Source: Boswellia sacra (lineage: Eukaryota; Streptophyta; Magnoliopsida; Sapindales; Burseraceae). From it: a stretch of 64,000 nt of DNA. Below are positions 36,880 to 49,726 of this stretch, piece after piece; positions within the stretch are counted from its first letter, which is position 1, and the number at the start of each line of letters is the position of its first letter. The position numbers were made by a program, and so were the translations under genes. Below the pieces are notes generated by a model. The model was not told the origin of the DNA. It did not search any database and saw only the letters and a program-made list of their open reading frames with translations. The stretch is from assembly GCA_013180625.2 (NCBI GenBank), contig SNVD02011092.1:248001-312000 (forward strand), written 5' to 3'.

Positions 36880-39800
36880 GAAGTTTTCGGATGAATTGTC
36901 AATGTCAAATGCCTACGCATAGAGACAAAACAAGACTCAGAGGTTTACTCGGCCCATTAGCTATTTTTAATTTTAATGTGAACTAAACAGATGATTTGAT
37001 AGCTGTAATACGGTTGGGGTTCGCTACATTGCATCAGGTATACCAATACCCTCCAAAAAATTGAAGATAAAATTCAAAAAAATTTAGGACAGAATACTTA
37101 AAAAATTCAGGATTTGGAGGGGGAAGGTGTCATGAAACATGTTGGATTAGCATCCGTCTTATGTACGATGTGCCATTCTCTTATTGAACAATTGAAAGAC
37201 AATTTCATGCAATAAAATCCTTTTCCTTATACAAACCTTTAAAAATTTCTAATTTTTATTTTCACTTATTAAACCTAACTTAACGTCAGAAATAACCTTA
37301 GTCAAATACTTTTAAATAAACCCATTTGCCACAATTTAACAAACATATCTTCTTACAAAGATATGCCATTTGTTATTCTGCTCTTCCATGCCTCATTTAT
37401 TCTCGTAACATAATCAAGCTACGAAACTCGCTACGGAATTTTGAAAAATCTTATCTCTCTAAAATTCCAAAGAAGGAAAGCGAAAGCAAACGGAGAACAC
37501 AAAGAACTAGCAAGTTAAAAAAAAAAATACCTTACTTTGATCATGAAGATTATAATGAAATGAAAGTGCTTCTAACCTAGTAGTTTCCAGGTTGCATAAG
37601 AATTTAATTTCAATAGTGCAGCAATTTAATTGAAAAAGTGAAATGAATAAAATTATAGAGAAGTAATTAACACAAGGAAACAGTCCGAGCCATCCATTCA
37701 AAAACAGGTCAGCAGGTTACAGCTGCATGTTTTCTAATTCGAAAGAAGAATTTTTCAACGCCATTTTTCATGGCCCCACTGTGACTTTTAGAAAAGTCTT
37801 TTTATGTGTAAGGCCAGATTTTTTACGGTATTCTGACCTTTATATTAAAGATTATTTTTGGGATTCATCTCATATATATCTAACATTGACCAGTACGTAC
37901 TTAAGAATTGTAAATGGTGAAGATTTAAGTGAATATTTCTATATATTAAGTAATTAAAATCTGATTTCAATATTCAATATTTCTCTTCATGGTTACCGGC
38001 ATGAATCACGATTCGGAATGCGAAACAAGTATTTGAGCAATACATAGCACCATAACCCGGAATAATCCACCAAAATGTTTATTTATGATAGTAACATTAT
38101 CAGTTAATAGATAAGAGTCATGAGATTAATAGTGCTGAATTATACCCTCTTAAACAAAAAAATTGTAATTTGTTCTCATCTAGGAGTTTTTATCTGCTGC
38201 CTTTTTCTCATTTAAGCAAATGTATAGTTCTGTGCAATTTAGAACCCTTTCAGAGGTCTAGGAATATAGCAGACACACTCCCGGTAATTTTACTTTCTTG
38301 AACTTCATTGAATTTAATCTGAATATAAGGTTGAAAGAATTGAGATTGAGGAGAGGAGTTGAGCATTATCGTATAAGTGACATGTGGAAGGCACTAGTTT
38401 TTCACCTCAAACTTCTTACCGCATTTGCGTGCTTGATGGGTCTCACACATCAAAATAAATATAAGGCAGGTGATGATTAAATTGTAGATATAGAAATAAA
38501 AAGTGGAGCAGAAAGTGCGTTACTTCACCAATCCACTAACTAAGCCAAGAACAATGGAAGCTTTAATTTTAGTTTTCAAGTAGTGACATCATTAACTGTT
38601 TTAATGGACAACAATCTGGTCAAGAGCAAGCCGAATATTGCTGAAACTTTGGCATGTTTAACTTCAGCACTGACAACTAAACCAAATTATGGGTCAGTAT
38701 AGTTTTCAGTGGTCCATTCTTAATTATTATTGGAATTAGAGATTGTCTACTCAACGCCAGTTTTTATCTCATTAGGCTTGTTATGAATTTAAACAAAGGT
38801 AAAAGTGTAATAAAAATATAATTAAATGAGATTGTTTAGTTATTTTCTATATATTTTTTCGTTTTCATTTTTATCATTTAAATGGGTTGATTTCCATCCA
38901 TACCTATTATGACCTTTTCATATAAACCATCTTCATATACTACCTATTTTTTCATTTGTATCAACTCTATTTTAAATTAAGCTGGAAAGAGGTCCTTAAT
39001 AAAAATTTGCATATCTTATGACACCTAAACGAAGATAATGATTTTACAAATTTCATTGTTCCCTACGTATCTCTCTCAATAATAAAATGGAAAAAAATTG
39101 AGACTCAATCTGGAGATTAGGAAGGCTATAAAATTGATACTGTATCATTATAACAATATTTCTTCTTCAGAAACAAAATTATAAAATTGAAATTGTCCTT
39201 GCTTATCTTCAACACCTAACAATTACGCCAACAAAGTGGAGGGCAAAAAAATTTTGCCACTAAAATTATGTACTTAAGTTGTCTGATTTAGGAAAGGGAG
39301 TAAACATGTAGCCACTATCAAGGGTTTATCATAGTTGAATAAACATGAAAAATAAAAGTTTTAGTTAATCATAATTGAATAAACATGGAAAATAAAAGTT
39401 TTAATACAAATATGATTTGATTTGGTAGTAAATTAATTTAAAATTATAAACTCTGGTTTTGGTTGTTAAAAAGAAAAGAAATTAATAATATAATAAATCT
39501 TAATATTTATGACATAAATGTGTCATAAAATTTTTAATTTTTAATTTGATTCTATTAGTTTCACCCAACAATAATAATTAAAAAAAGATAAATCTGTTTT
39601 TAATTTTACAATTTTATGCTCATTAAATTAGAGATAGGGTATTGTGATATGAAAAGTAAGAATTGAGTAGAATCCTTCTTAGAATTATTATTTGTTCGCC
39701 CTTTTCTTTGACTTGCCAAATCCAGTCCTTTAAGAGAGAGGAATCCTTTTGTCCTGTTAAAACAAGGAGTCCACCTTCTGTACGATTGACACAAGGCGCC

Positions 39801-41564
39801 CGGTCCACAAACTTTTGTAATTGGAATACAATAATTTAAAGCAAATAACATCAATTCTGGGGCAATTCTACTTTTACAAATTATTTAATAAAAACTTATT
39901 ACGCAAGTTCGTAATGGCATAAAATAATTTGAGCAATAAATTTAAATGATCATTGATATTAATTAAGGTGGATGATGTAACAATCATGCAATAATAACAT
40001 ATGGGATTGATATAGACGGATTTATAACATTATTCTTGATTCATAAGAGGTTAATATTTTATCGTAAAAATACTAGACTTCAAAACTTTATTAGAAACTC
40101 TTTATAGACAGTTTATATTATTGTTCTTACCAACCTTGTACTCTTGTTCAATCAGGGAAAAAAATTAACTTTTAGAATCCATAAATTTTTAATTATTTTG
40201 GATGGTTTAGAGAAGATTGATTTATAGATGATAGGAGGAGATAATAGCTTGTGATTGGTGTATTTTTATTAAAAATTACTTCGAGATTTCGTTTGAAATT
40301 TCTATTTTATCCTTCTTCATTAAGTATCAAGAATCGAGGAAATTTACTAACAAAAATCTTTATGATGATTTTTTATAATACAAGGGAAGTAATAGATGAT
40401 TTTTTAACCAAATATTACAGGGAAAATCAATGATGCTGACTCAATGAAGAATGCAAGACATGAGATGGGCCTTGTATCATGATTTGGAAACACCATAAAT
40501 TTGATTATATATAGAGTTATCTTTCCATACAGAGAGATGGGTTATAATTTCATCTGACGCACTTAATCTAATTAAAAAGAGCATCTTCAATCTCATTGCA
40601 ATTTCATCTAATCCATTTCAATCTCATCATTTAATTTTCTGCCTTGTTATTGTTTTATTGTATTTCTTTGCTAACCGATTTTTGTCCAAAGCCTCTGTGT
40701 GGATTTTACACCTCAACTAACAGTGTGTAACTAATTGCAACTTGTCAATATATGGTACGTGCATGTCTTTTGCCTTCAAATTTTACTAGTTTTCCATATT
40801 TTATTCAGTATGTGGCAAGTGCATGTATTTTGCCTTCAATAATCCTAGTTTTCATATTTTATCAATTAGGTGTAATTGTGATGGACTTTGTTTGAGGGCT
40901 TCTTTTAAGAGATGGACTTTATGATATGATATTTTTCTTTCTTGTCCTAAGCAATTGATTGGCGCTGTTTTGATATTGAATTAAGCATAGATTATATTTT
41001 TAGTTCCAAAAATTAATAAACTAAAACACTACAATTACTTGGAAAAGCATCACTTGTTGACTGAAAATGTAAAAAACTCTACTTGCAAAGAAACAATAAG
41101 ACGTGCGAGTGATCTTCAACTAAGGAATTTTTGTAAGTTGTGTTCTATTTATAATGAATATTTAAATGAAATTTATAGTACTTATTCATTATATTCAACT
41201 AATTTTCTTCTAACTTGTTCATATTTTCTTCTGTAAGATTTGTTGGTGTTTATCAAATTACTTCAAGAAGATGAAAGTATTAAAGAGTTGTAGAAGACAT
41301 ATTTTCATTTCTAATAGTTGTTTCATTTATGGTGTCTAATCCAGAAAGTAATCATGTAGTATTTGTTATTTCCTTATTCTAAGTCATTTAGCCTACTATT
41401 GTATAGGAACAAATACTTTAAATTTTATTATTGTAAAATGATTTTTTTTTTTTAAATGTGCACTTTGATATTACATTTAATTGTACACTTTAATGTAATA
41501 ATTTGTGTTATAATGTATATGATTGTAAATATCATAAGCATTACAAATTACTCAAAAAAATAGC

Positions 41565-41565
<1 letters not shown>
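36880..41565. other. Long AT-rich intergenic region, no gene recognised
   Basis: Short frames (37326-37580, 37727-37957, 38298-38480, 39606-39854, 41039-41236) have low-complexity or unfamiliar sequence and no supporting splice or promoter context. No transposon terminus or tRNA was identified. Confidence 0.5.

Positions 41566-41618
<53 letters not shown>
41566..41618. repeat. (TA)n microsatellite
   Basis: About 26 TA units. Confidence 0.95.
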
Positions 41619-41622
<4 letters not shown>

Positions 41623-41624
41623 TT

Positions 41625-41860
41625 ATGACAACGTGCATTGCATACTATCAAAAAGTTGTCATGTAACATATGGTAACGTGCATTATGCGTCACTAAAAGT
41701 TGAAAAATCATGACTTTTAGTAACGTGTAATGCACGTTACAAAATCGTTTATTACAACAAGCAAAAGAACATTTGATAACACGTAATGCACGTTATCATA
41801 GTTTAGAAACTTTTCGCAATACATAAAACAACAATAAGTACCTGCACGTTGCCATAGGCT
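41625..41860. repeat. Cluster of short palindromic ACGT-core repeats
   Basis: At least five copies of a motif near AACGTGCATT / AATGCACGTT occur within about 230 bp: CAACGTGCATTGCA, TAACGTGCATTATG, TAACGTGTAATGCACGTTAC, TAACACGTAATGCACGTTAT and TGCACGTTGCC. Two are near-perfect palindromes of about 20-25 bp. Subterminal repeats of a CACTA-type element would look like this, but no terminus was found. Confidence 0.5.
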
Positions 41861-43203
41861 TATATAAATTAGTAGGTCAAATTAACTTTAATATGATTTG
41901 ATATTATAGATTATCCATTTTTTTTAATTTTTTTATGTGTCTGCTTTATAATTTCTACGTATTTGACAACCATGTGGACAAGGCTGTATCACTCGGGATA
42001 TAGACAGCTCACCGATGGCTCAATGTGCAGTAGGATGATTTGTTGAGCCATCTTTGTCCACAACGCAACATATCCGCTAAATATTAAATTAATTGTACGC
42101 AAAAGGCAGTTTCTTTCCAGAAATATTATGGAAATTCAAACAATTGAAAGCTGGGATAGGCCATGAAGTTATATTTTCAATAAATTACTACGAAATTTAG
42201 AACTTTTTAAAGACGTGGGGGATACTATTTTCATACCTTTCTCTTCCTCTTCCCACATTGTTTCGTTCTCAAATTTCTTTCCAAGATACATCATACATCA
42301 TTCATCATATTGATTATATCGTATACTCAACAAATTATAAATTATCATTGGTGCCAACCTATTATCAGTTTAAATCAATCCGATTGTGAATTTGAATTTT
42401 TTTAATTAGTTCCAAAATTTAAATTTTCTTTAATTATCTCATCCAACTTTTTAAAAGAAGACTCTTAATCGCTCTAATGTCTTTCTATTTCTTATTTTGA
42501 AATTCAAATTGAGGATGATATCTACTTAGCTTCAAAGGCTTAATAATAATTTCTCTATCTCTTCGTTTTCCTCCTTATATTCTATACTCTTACGATTTAT
42601 AGCCTTCGTATGACTTTTTGTTATTATTTATATAATAAGTTAATGATAACTGAAATATTTTAAAAATAAATAAAAAAGGGACACGAAGTCCAGTGTAGAT
42701 GTAGCCATTCATGTCCAGTGGCATTTCTTTAGAGCTTCTCAACATTTTGATACCATCATAGTCATCATGATTAATATGAAAATTACTTCTCCTAACAGCT
42801 TGTCGTAGATTCCGAATTCATTAATTATAGTACAAGATTTCTTAAAAAAATGTAAAACTAATATAAGAGATTTTTAAAATTGAAAAATAATCGAAATCCA
42901 ATTTACACACCAATACTAACCCAACAAATTAAGAAATTTTTTTTTTCAAGTTAAGAAAAAAATTAGCAAAAAAGGTTGGTTATGGCTACCTATGGCCATT
43001 GTAAATGGGCACTCATCCAATGCCACACATGACTCATGGAAGCCATGTTTTTGAGGAAAGAAAAAGAAAGGCATGGAGAATTTCAAAATAAGAAAGAGAA
43101 AGAAAGATATGAGAGGGATTAAGAGAATATTTCTCTTAGAAAATTGGGTGGAATGGTTTAAAAAGATAAATAAATTTAAGAACAAATTAAAAGTAAAATT
43201 TAA
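41861..43203. other. Intergenic, no gene recognised
   Basis: AT-rich. The minus-strand frame 42946-43185 is low-complexity (Phe/Leu-rich) and not convincing. Confidence 0.5.
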
Positions 43204-43204
43204 A

Positions 43205-44052
43205 TTGATGATGAAATGGATTTAAATTGATGATTAATAGTTTTTTGAGTACACCGCATAAGCAAAATGAGGTGATCATGCCCAATGTGTGTAAGTATTT
43301 CTCTTCTTGCAACACATTTCTTAAAGTTAGAAAAAGAAAATGATACATCACTCGTGAAGCACATTTCCAAAGTGAGTGGAACTACTCACATAATTTATAG
43401 ATAAACAATATAATTTTATTCATTTATTCACACATCATAACTCATCATTAAATGAATTAATTTTTTATATTTACTATTCTAATAATCTTATAACACATTA
43501 ATTCGTATGTAAAAATTTATAAAGCTGGCATTATTCTATTCATAAGAAAACATTTTAAAAAATTATAAAAGAAATTGCTAATTATTCTTTAAAAGTCTTT
43601 CCACGTTAAACCATGCATTATAATTTTTTGAATTGATGATGAGATGGATTTAAATTGATGATTAATAATTTTTTGAGTACACCGCATAAGCAAAATGAGG
43701 TGATCATGCCCAATGTGTGTAAGTATTTCTCTTCTTGCAACACATTTCTTAAAGTTAGAAAAAGAAAATGATACATCACTCGTGAAGCACATTTCCAAAG
43801 TGAGTGGAACTACTCACATAATTTATAGATAAACAATATAATTTTATTCATTTATTCACACATCATAACTCATCATTAAATGAATTAATTTTTTATATTT
43901 ACTATTCTAATAATCTTATAACACATTAATTCTTACGTAAAAATTTATAAAGCTGGCATTATTCTATTCATAAGAAAACATTTTAAAAAATTATAAAAGA
44001 AATTGCTAATTATTCTTTAAAAGTCTTTCCATGTTAAACCATGCATTATAAA
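43205..44052. repeat. 428-bp tandem duplication
   Basis: The block beginning at the ATTGATGATGA...GGATTTAAATTGATG stretch (about 43205) recurs about 428 bp later (about 43633). The two ~420-bp copies are almost identical: the TTTTTTGAGTACACCGC word is at 43241 and 43669, and the copies end near 43624 and 44052. Low divergence implies a recent duplication. Confidence 0.92.
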
Positions 44053-44176
44053 AACTTTTGTTTGTGAATTTTTTCAATGATCAGTGATGATGTCATTTTA
44101 TAGTTTTTACAACTCAATGCATGGTTTTTACAACTCATGACTACTATTACGTGGAAAGACTTTTAAAGAATAAGTG
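44006..44176. repeat. MITE-like inverted repeat
   Basis: TTATTCTTTAAAAGTCTTTCC on the left (44006 onward) pairs with GGAAAGACTTTTAAAGAATAA on the right (about 44151-44173). An inner pair, AACCATGCAT / ATGCATGGTT, lies inside, giving a ~170-bp hairpin. The left arm is inside the second copy of the tandem duplication and is also present at the end of the first copy (43578-43605). Confidence 0.6.
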
Positions 44177-44552
44177 TTAAGATATGTTTTTTTATAGTTT
44201 TATTAGTTTTAGGAATGCTTATAATAACGCAATTAGCAAAATTATCCAAAATTATCTTGTAATCTTATTCAACTTTTTAATTAAAAAAAATAGAATGAAT
44301 TTAGGCTTTATCCAACTTAGTTAAAAAATTAGCACCTAAATTATATACCAAAGTCATATAATGTGATTTTTAAGGAATTATATCCTAATGATGATTTGCT
44401 TTAAACTTATTTAAAGAATAATATAAATTACGCCTGAATTATAGGAGAGAAGACCTACAATGTGCTTCACTAGTGAAGTTAAGAAATTTAAAAGTATTTA
44501 ATTGAGCAAGAGAAGAAAAGTGTGGACGTGATATCGACGTATAATCTGGTGC
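44177..44552. other. Intergenic upstream of the terpene synthase
   Basis: No gene was seen. It presumably contains promoter sequence of the terpene synthase. A palindrome, CTTCACTAGTGAAG, lies near 44466-44479. Confidence 0.5.
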
Positions 44553-44558
44553 TATAAA
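44553..44558 (+). promoter_or_regulatory. Candidate TATA box of the terpene synthase
   Basis: TATAAA in the context GTGCTATAAACAC, 114 bp upstream of the start codon. This would leave a leader of about 85-90 nt. Confidence 0.5.
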
Positions 44559-44671
44559 CACTACTTATATGATGCAGGAGCCTGTATTATTACACACAAA
44601 AGAGGTACCCGTTAGAGGAGCTGAAGAAATAAAACAAAACAATCTACAAAATTTCTTCAAAAGTTTATAAA

Positions 44672-46751
44672 ATGTCTTTTCAGGTTTCAGCAGTTCCTAA
44701 CTCATTGAAAAGCATGAAACAAGACACCAATCGCCCTGCTGCAAACTTTCATCCGACCATTTGGGGAGATTATTTCCTCCGATATGCTAGCGAGTCCATG
44801 GTAATTCAACTGTGCTTCTTCAACTTTTGATCTACAAATGCATGGGTATGGTGGTACATAATGTTTTCAAATAATAATTTTACATATCTAAGAGCAATGA
44901 TTATATTTATTTTCTAAAATTTATCTTAAAATCTGAAATTGTCACATCATTTATTAAATTATCAAACCCCCACTTGACAATCATTAACGATCAGTAATAA
45001 AATATGTATCATCAAAGATACGAAATTTAAGATAAAATTTATTATGGATATCATTGTTATATATTTAAATATTATATTTTTTTTGAACACTCACCTGTAT
45101 TATTTTATATACAAAGAAATATAGATATTCGCCAGTTTTGAGAAATTAAATGTGGCAAATTGTTGTTGTTGTTGTTGTTGTTATTATTATTATTTTTTAA
45201 TATTATTAATTTGTGCTTGCCATTAGGAAAGTGATACCAATACAAAGCTTTTAGAGCTGAAGGAAGAAATAAAAAGAATGCTAATGGCTGACGTGGACAA
45301 GGCTGCACATAAGCTTGATTTGGTTGACGCAATTCAGCGCTTAGGCGTGTCATATCATTTTGAAGCTGAGATTGATGAAATCCTAGAACAAGCCTACGAG
45401 GCTCATCAACATGACAGTGATCTTAGAAATGAAACTGCAGATGACCTCTATTCCATCTCTCTTCAATTTCGGTTACTTAGACAACATGGTTATAGGATTT
45501 CCAGCGGTAATACTATAACCATATATACTGCTCCTTGACTTGTTCTTTATTTATTTATTTGTTTTTATTAAGCTCCAGATGACATTATTAATTTTTTATA
45601 TCACCTACATTTTGATATACATGTTGTGTGGTGAAGCAGATGTTTTCAACAAGTTCAAGGACCGCAAAGGGAACTTCATTACTTCTCTCCGAGGTGATGT
45701 TAAAGCAATTTTAAGCTTGTATGAAGCCACATATCTCAGAGTGCATGGAGAAGATATACTAGATGAAGCGCTTCCTTTCACAACCTGCCAGCTTGAGTCA
45801 ATGGCAACACAACTCAGCCCTTCCCTTGCAGAGCAAGTTAGATATGCCTTAATTCAACCTATCCGAAAAAACATACCAAGGCTAGAGGCACGATATTACA
45901 TGCCTATCTACGAACAAGACCCTCTGCACAATAAAGCTATATTAACCTTCGCAAAGTTGGATTTTAACATGTTACAAAAACTGCATAAGAAGGAATTGAG
46001 TGGTCTCACAAGGTACGAACGGCTTGAAACTTTTATATACGTGGCTTTTCAACTGGTTTTACATTTTGTCAACAAGTTTCTATATATAATATGAATAATG
46101 TTTTGTTTATTAATTAGGTGGTGGAAAGGTTTAGATATTCCAAATAAGCTGCCTTTTGCAAGAGATAGAGTGGTGGAGTTATACTTCAACTGGGTCTATG
46201 CAGTGTATTTCGAGCCTAATTATTCATACGCAAGGAGAATACTAGCCAAATTGCTTTGCTTATGTACTATTTTAGACGACATCTATGATGCCTATGGTAG
46301 TTTTGAAGAACTTAAGCAGTTTACGACAGCAATTGAGAGGTTAATATTTACTTCAGTATCTTGTCATCAGTTAATTTAAGGTACCATTTCATGGAAAAAT
46401 ATGCTTTGTAAGATTGATATATATTATTTTTCAGGTGGGATGCCAGTGCCGCAGATCAACTTCCTGAGTATATGAAACATGTTTATGAAGTAATACTTGA
46501 TGTGTACAATGAAATTGAGATAGAAATGGCTCTTCAAGGAAAATTGTACCGGTTTCATTATGCAAAAGAAGCGGTGAGTTAGGGGACAATTGTTTTTTTG
46601 TTTGAGAGTGATTTTTTTTGTCTAAATAGGTCTAAATTTAACTGAAATATAAATAGATCTGAATATATTAATCTGAATAATACGTTCGTTTTTTCTAATT
46701 TCAACATCTAAATTAAAATGTTTAAAATTAATAATTTTATACACACACAAA

Positions 46752-46848
<97 letters not shown>

Positions 46849-48186
46849 CACTTATTGTTTGATGTTGTTTTCACTAGTGTTATTTTGACATATTAATAGT
46901 ATTAGTAAATTAATGTCTAAAAAAATTAATAATGAATTATTTAAATATTTATATTTTTAAATAGTTTATTATTACACTATAAATTTTTTCTAAATTAGTA
47001 AAATAATAATTTATAGTGTAATTATATATATAATTATTTATATATGTATTGTTCTATAAAAGTAACATATAAAAGATAATAAATGAATCAGATGGGGGTA
47101 TTTGAGAATTAAAAGAGATATGAACCATTAAGATAAAAGCTAAATATTTCTGCTTTTTTCATTAATATGAGAATGTATCAAATTAAGTTCTAAGTTAAAA
47201 AATATGAAAAGTTTTGAAATATGAGAATAAGATAAATCTATACTTCAGAGCAAAAAATAAAAGGCTTCTTCTATTTAACTTATTAACATGAAAGCAATGC
47301 CAAATAAATAGCTAGCCTACGAGACTCTTAGTTGGCTTTTTTTTCCCCTTAAAAAATTAATGAAGTCCATCCACTCTTCTCATTAGGAAATACAAATCAA
47401 ATTAATGATACCCCAAAATTTGATCCTTTGCAAATTAAAAGAAGCAATTAGGATAATAATCCAACGAACTAAACAAATTAATGCCATTACATATTATTTG
47501 TAGTGTGTTGTGATAATTTGTATTGCTAATTCTGAGGTGCGTGTTTGGGATTCTTAGTTTAAGGAGTTAGTGAGACATTACTTCATTGAAGCTAGATGGT
47601 ATAAACAACGATATGTACCATTATCAGTGGAGGAGCACTTGAGTGTTTCATTAATTTCTTGTGGTTACAAAGCGTTATCAATCACGTCGTTTGTGGGAAT
47701 GGGAGATATCGTAACTAAAGAAGCCTTTGAATGGGCATCTAGAATTCCCAAGATTATTGAGGCTGCCTCAACAGTTAGCAGACTCATGGATGACATAGCC
47801 GGCCACGAGGTACTGATCCCAATATATCCCATAAATGATTTGTAATGATTTGATCACTTCTATCATGCATTAATTGTTTTGTATCAAATATGCAGGATGA
47901 GCAAAAGAGAGGACATGTTGCCTCAACTGTTGAATGCTACATGAATCAGTATGGTGCTTCTTTAGAAGAGGCAGTTCAAGTGTTACGCCAGCGAATTACG
48001 AATGCCTGGAAAGACATAAACGAGGCTTTCCTTAGACCAACTGCTGTGCCAATGCCAGTGCTTGAGCGGGTTCTTAACCTTGCCCGCACAATGGATGTTT
48101 CGTACAAGGAAAAAGATTGCTACACCAATGCCCACTTAATGAAAGACTTTGTAATTTCAACGCTCAGGGACCCTGTAACCATTTGA
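44672..48186 (+). CDS. Sesquiterpene synthase (TPS-a type, class I), 7 exons, 561 aa
   Basis: Exons: 44672-44800, 45227-45506, 45640-46012, 46118-46339, 46435-46573, 47558-47809, 47896-48186. All introns are GT-AG, phases agree, and the total is 1686 nt ending in TGA. The seven-exon layout is that of angiosperm TPS-a/b genes. There is no plastid transit peptide ahead of the RP-x8-W motif ([11 protein letters not shown], residues ~21-31), which favours a cytosolic enzyme acting on farnesyl diphosphate. Catalytic motifs are RDR, then DDIYD about 35 residues later in exon 4 (Mg-diphosphate binding), and the NSE/DTE-like DDIAGHEDE across exons 6-7. Nothing in the frame suggests inactivation. The product skeleton cannot be deduced from sequence. 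A decayed tandem copy follows at 49518. The resemblance is to Citrus valencene-type enzymes, by impression only. Confidence 0.95.
45161..45194. repeat. (TTG)n(TTA)n microsatellite in TPS intron 1
   Basis: Trinucleotide run about 30 bp upstream of the exon 2 acceptor. Confidence 0.9.
46758..46850. repeat. Compound (CT)n-(TA)n-(CA)n microsatellite in TPS intron 5
   Basis: CT run 46758-46791, TA run about 46796-46839, CA run 46841-46850, inside the ~985-bp fifth intron. Confidence 0.92.
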
Positions 48187-48252
48187 ATGCTAAGTTGGCA
48201 TTTGTTTTATTTTTTTGATAATAAGTCTTGTAATATAAGAATAATAGGTCTA

Positions 48253-48258
48253 AATAAA
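48253..48258 (+). terminator. Candidate polyadenylation signal of the terpene synthase
   Basis: AATAAA 67 bp downstream of the stop codon, in an AT-rich 3' region. A second AATAAA is at about 48268. Plant poly(A) signals are loose, so this is only suggestive. Confidence 0.35.
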
Positions 48259-48279
48259 AATATTTGAATAAATGTTAGT

Positions 48280-48828
48280 TTTTCTTTTTCTGATAATAAG
48301 TTTTTAAGTCCTTTATTTTTAAAAGCTGAAACTGTCTTAAAACTATAAAATTGATATGCATGCTTTCATCAATTGTGTATATATATACAAACATATTCAA
48401 AGAAAAAGTATAGGGTGAGACTTCAAAGAAATAAGAAGTTATTTAAATATTTGGAATTATTATTTCTGTATCATGTAAAAGTTTGTTTTAGTTTGTATTT
48501 ATTATTACTTGTGAGGAAGTTTTTATTCTCTTTTAATCATCTTGTTCCAAAAAGAGCATTAACAAAGGGATATTAGTACCAATATTTGTTAGCTTATAGA
48601 AACAAAGATTGAAAATGTTCAACAATTGGGTGATGACATGTAAGAAGAGGCCTTATTATTATTGTCAATGGAGGTGAAAAGCATGCATTGCATTGAATAG
48701 AATTCATCATTCGGAGTAAAACCCATACATTAACTTCTTTTCCTTGACAAACTAAAACAGAAATCAAAAGAATTCTCTGAAATCTCAATAGCTAACAAAT
48801 CAACACTGACCGCATGAAGGCCGAATGA
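48280..48828. other. Terpene synthase 3' flank, no gene recognised
   Basis: AT-rich with no coding signal. The frames 48373-48576 (plus) and 48594-48788 (minus) are unsupported. Confidence 0.5.
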
Positions 48829-49173
48829 TTAATTAGCGTAAGCACTTGATCGCATTTCTTCAGCAGAAGCTCTCTTCAAATGCAGAAGATATGAACACAA
48901 TTGCTTCACGACTTGGTAGCGGACATGATGAGGTGGAATGAACGGATCAGATGAAGATCGGCAGAGCTGAGAGGGACGGGACAGATTTTGAATTGTTTTG
49001 ACGTGTTGTTGGATCCCGGTGGGTATAATAGAGTTGGAGTTGATAGAGAGAGCCGGCACAACCTCTTCTCTATCTCCAGAATGATTTTTTTTCTTTTCCA
49101 TGAAATTTAGTATTGACACCATGTTTGTTTTGGGATTGGTTTGATTCTGATTTGACTGTCGATTTAGTCGCAT
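48829..49173 (-). CDS. Hypothetical ORF, 114 aa, or last exon of an unrecognised gene
   Basis: A minus-strand frame opens at 49173 (or at an internal Met in MVSILNF at 49122) and ends at 48829. It is hydrophilic with mixed composition: a basic KKKNH stretch, then SINSNSIIPTG, then SDPFIPPHHVRYQVVKQL and a basic end LLHLKRASAEEMRSSAYAN. There is no membrane segment or signal peptide. The local sequence is less AT-rich than its flanks and reads like genuine coding sequence, but I recognise no family and cannot identify upstream exons. It lies between the two terpene synthase copies, antisense to both. Confidence 0.35.
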   Translation of the reverse strand: MRLNRQSNQNQTNPKTNMVSILNFMEKKKNHSGDREEVVPALSINSNSIIPTGIQQHVKTIQNLSRPSQLCRSSSDPFIPPHHVRYQVVKQLCSYLLHLKRASAEEMRSSAYAN

Positions 49174-49726
49174 TTGATAGTCAATATTTAAAATAATTAA
49201 TTAATTATTTTAATTAAAATACTTCATCACAAAATTTGAAAAAACAATACTGAAAGTAATTAACAAACATTTGAATAATTAAATAATTTTATATTTATAA
49301 ATTTTGTATACAAAAATTGATGTGATATCAAAAATATCTACAAAAATCAATATAATAAATAATATAGATTTATATTTTCCATGAGTACCCTACACTAATA
49401 CCTTATTTTTACGCACTTAAACTTGGCAAAATATTATTACTAGCATTTTTGTTGTCGATACTTTCTTAACTTTAGCTATTATTCATCACTTTGTTCTCTC
49501 AATTTTTGCTTCTTTAGGAAAATTATAATAATATAAAGCTATTAAAGTTGAAGGAAGAAGTAAGAAGAATGCTGAAGGCTAACGTGAACAAGCCTGCACA
49601 AAAGCTTGATTTGGCTGATACAATTTACCGCTTAGGTGTGTCATATCATTTTGAAGCTGAGATTGATAAAATCTTAAAACAAGTCTACGAGGCTAATAAC
49701 AAGTCTATGAGGCTCATAGCCATGAT

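Noticed and set aside
41625..41860. Palindromic repeats considered as a CRISPR array or tRNA-like structures
   Set aside because: Spacing is irregular, the palindromes differ, no cloverleaf can be drawn, and the context is a plant nuclear genome.
45105..45353. Minus-strand 82-aa frame over TPS exon 2
   Set aside because: It is antisense to a well-supported exon, and its poly-Asn stretch comes from the intron microsatellite.
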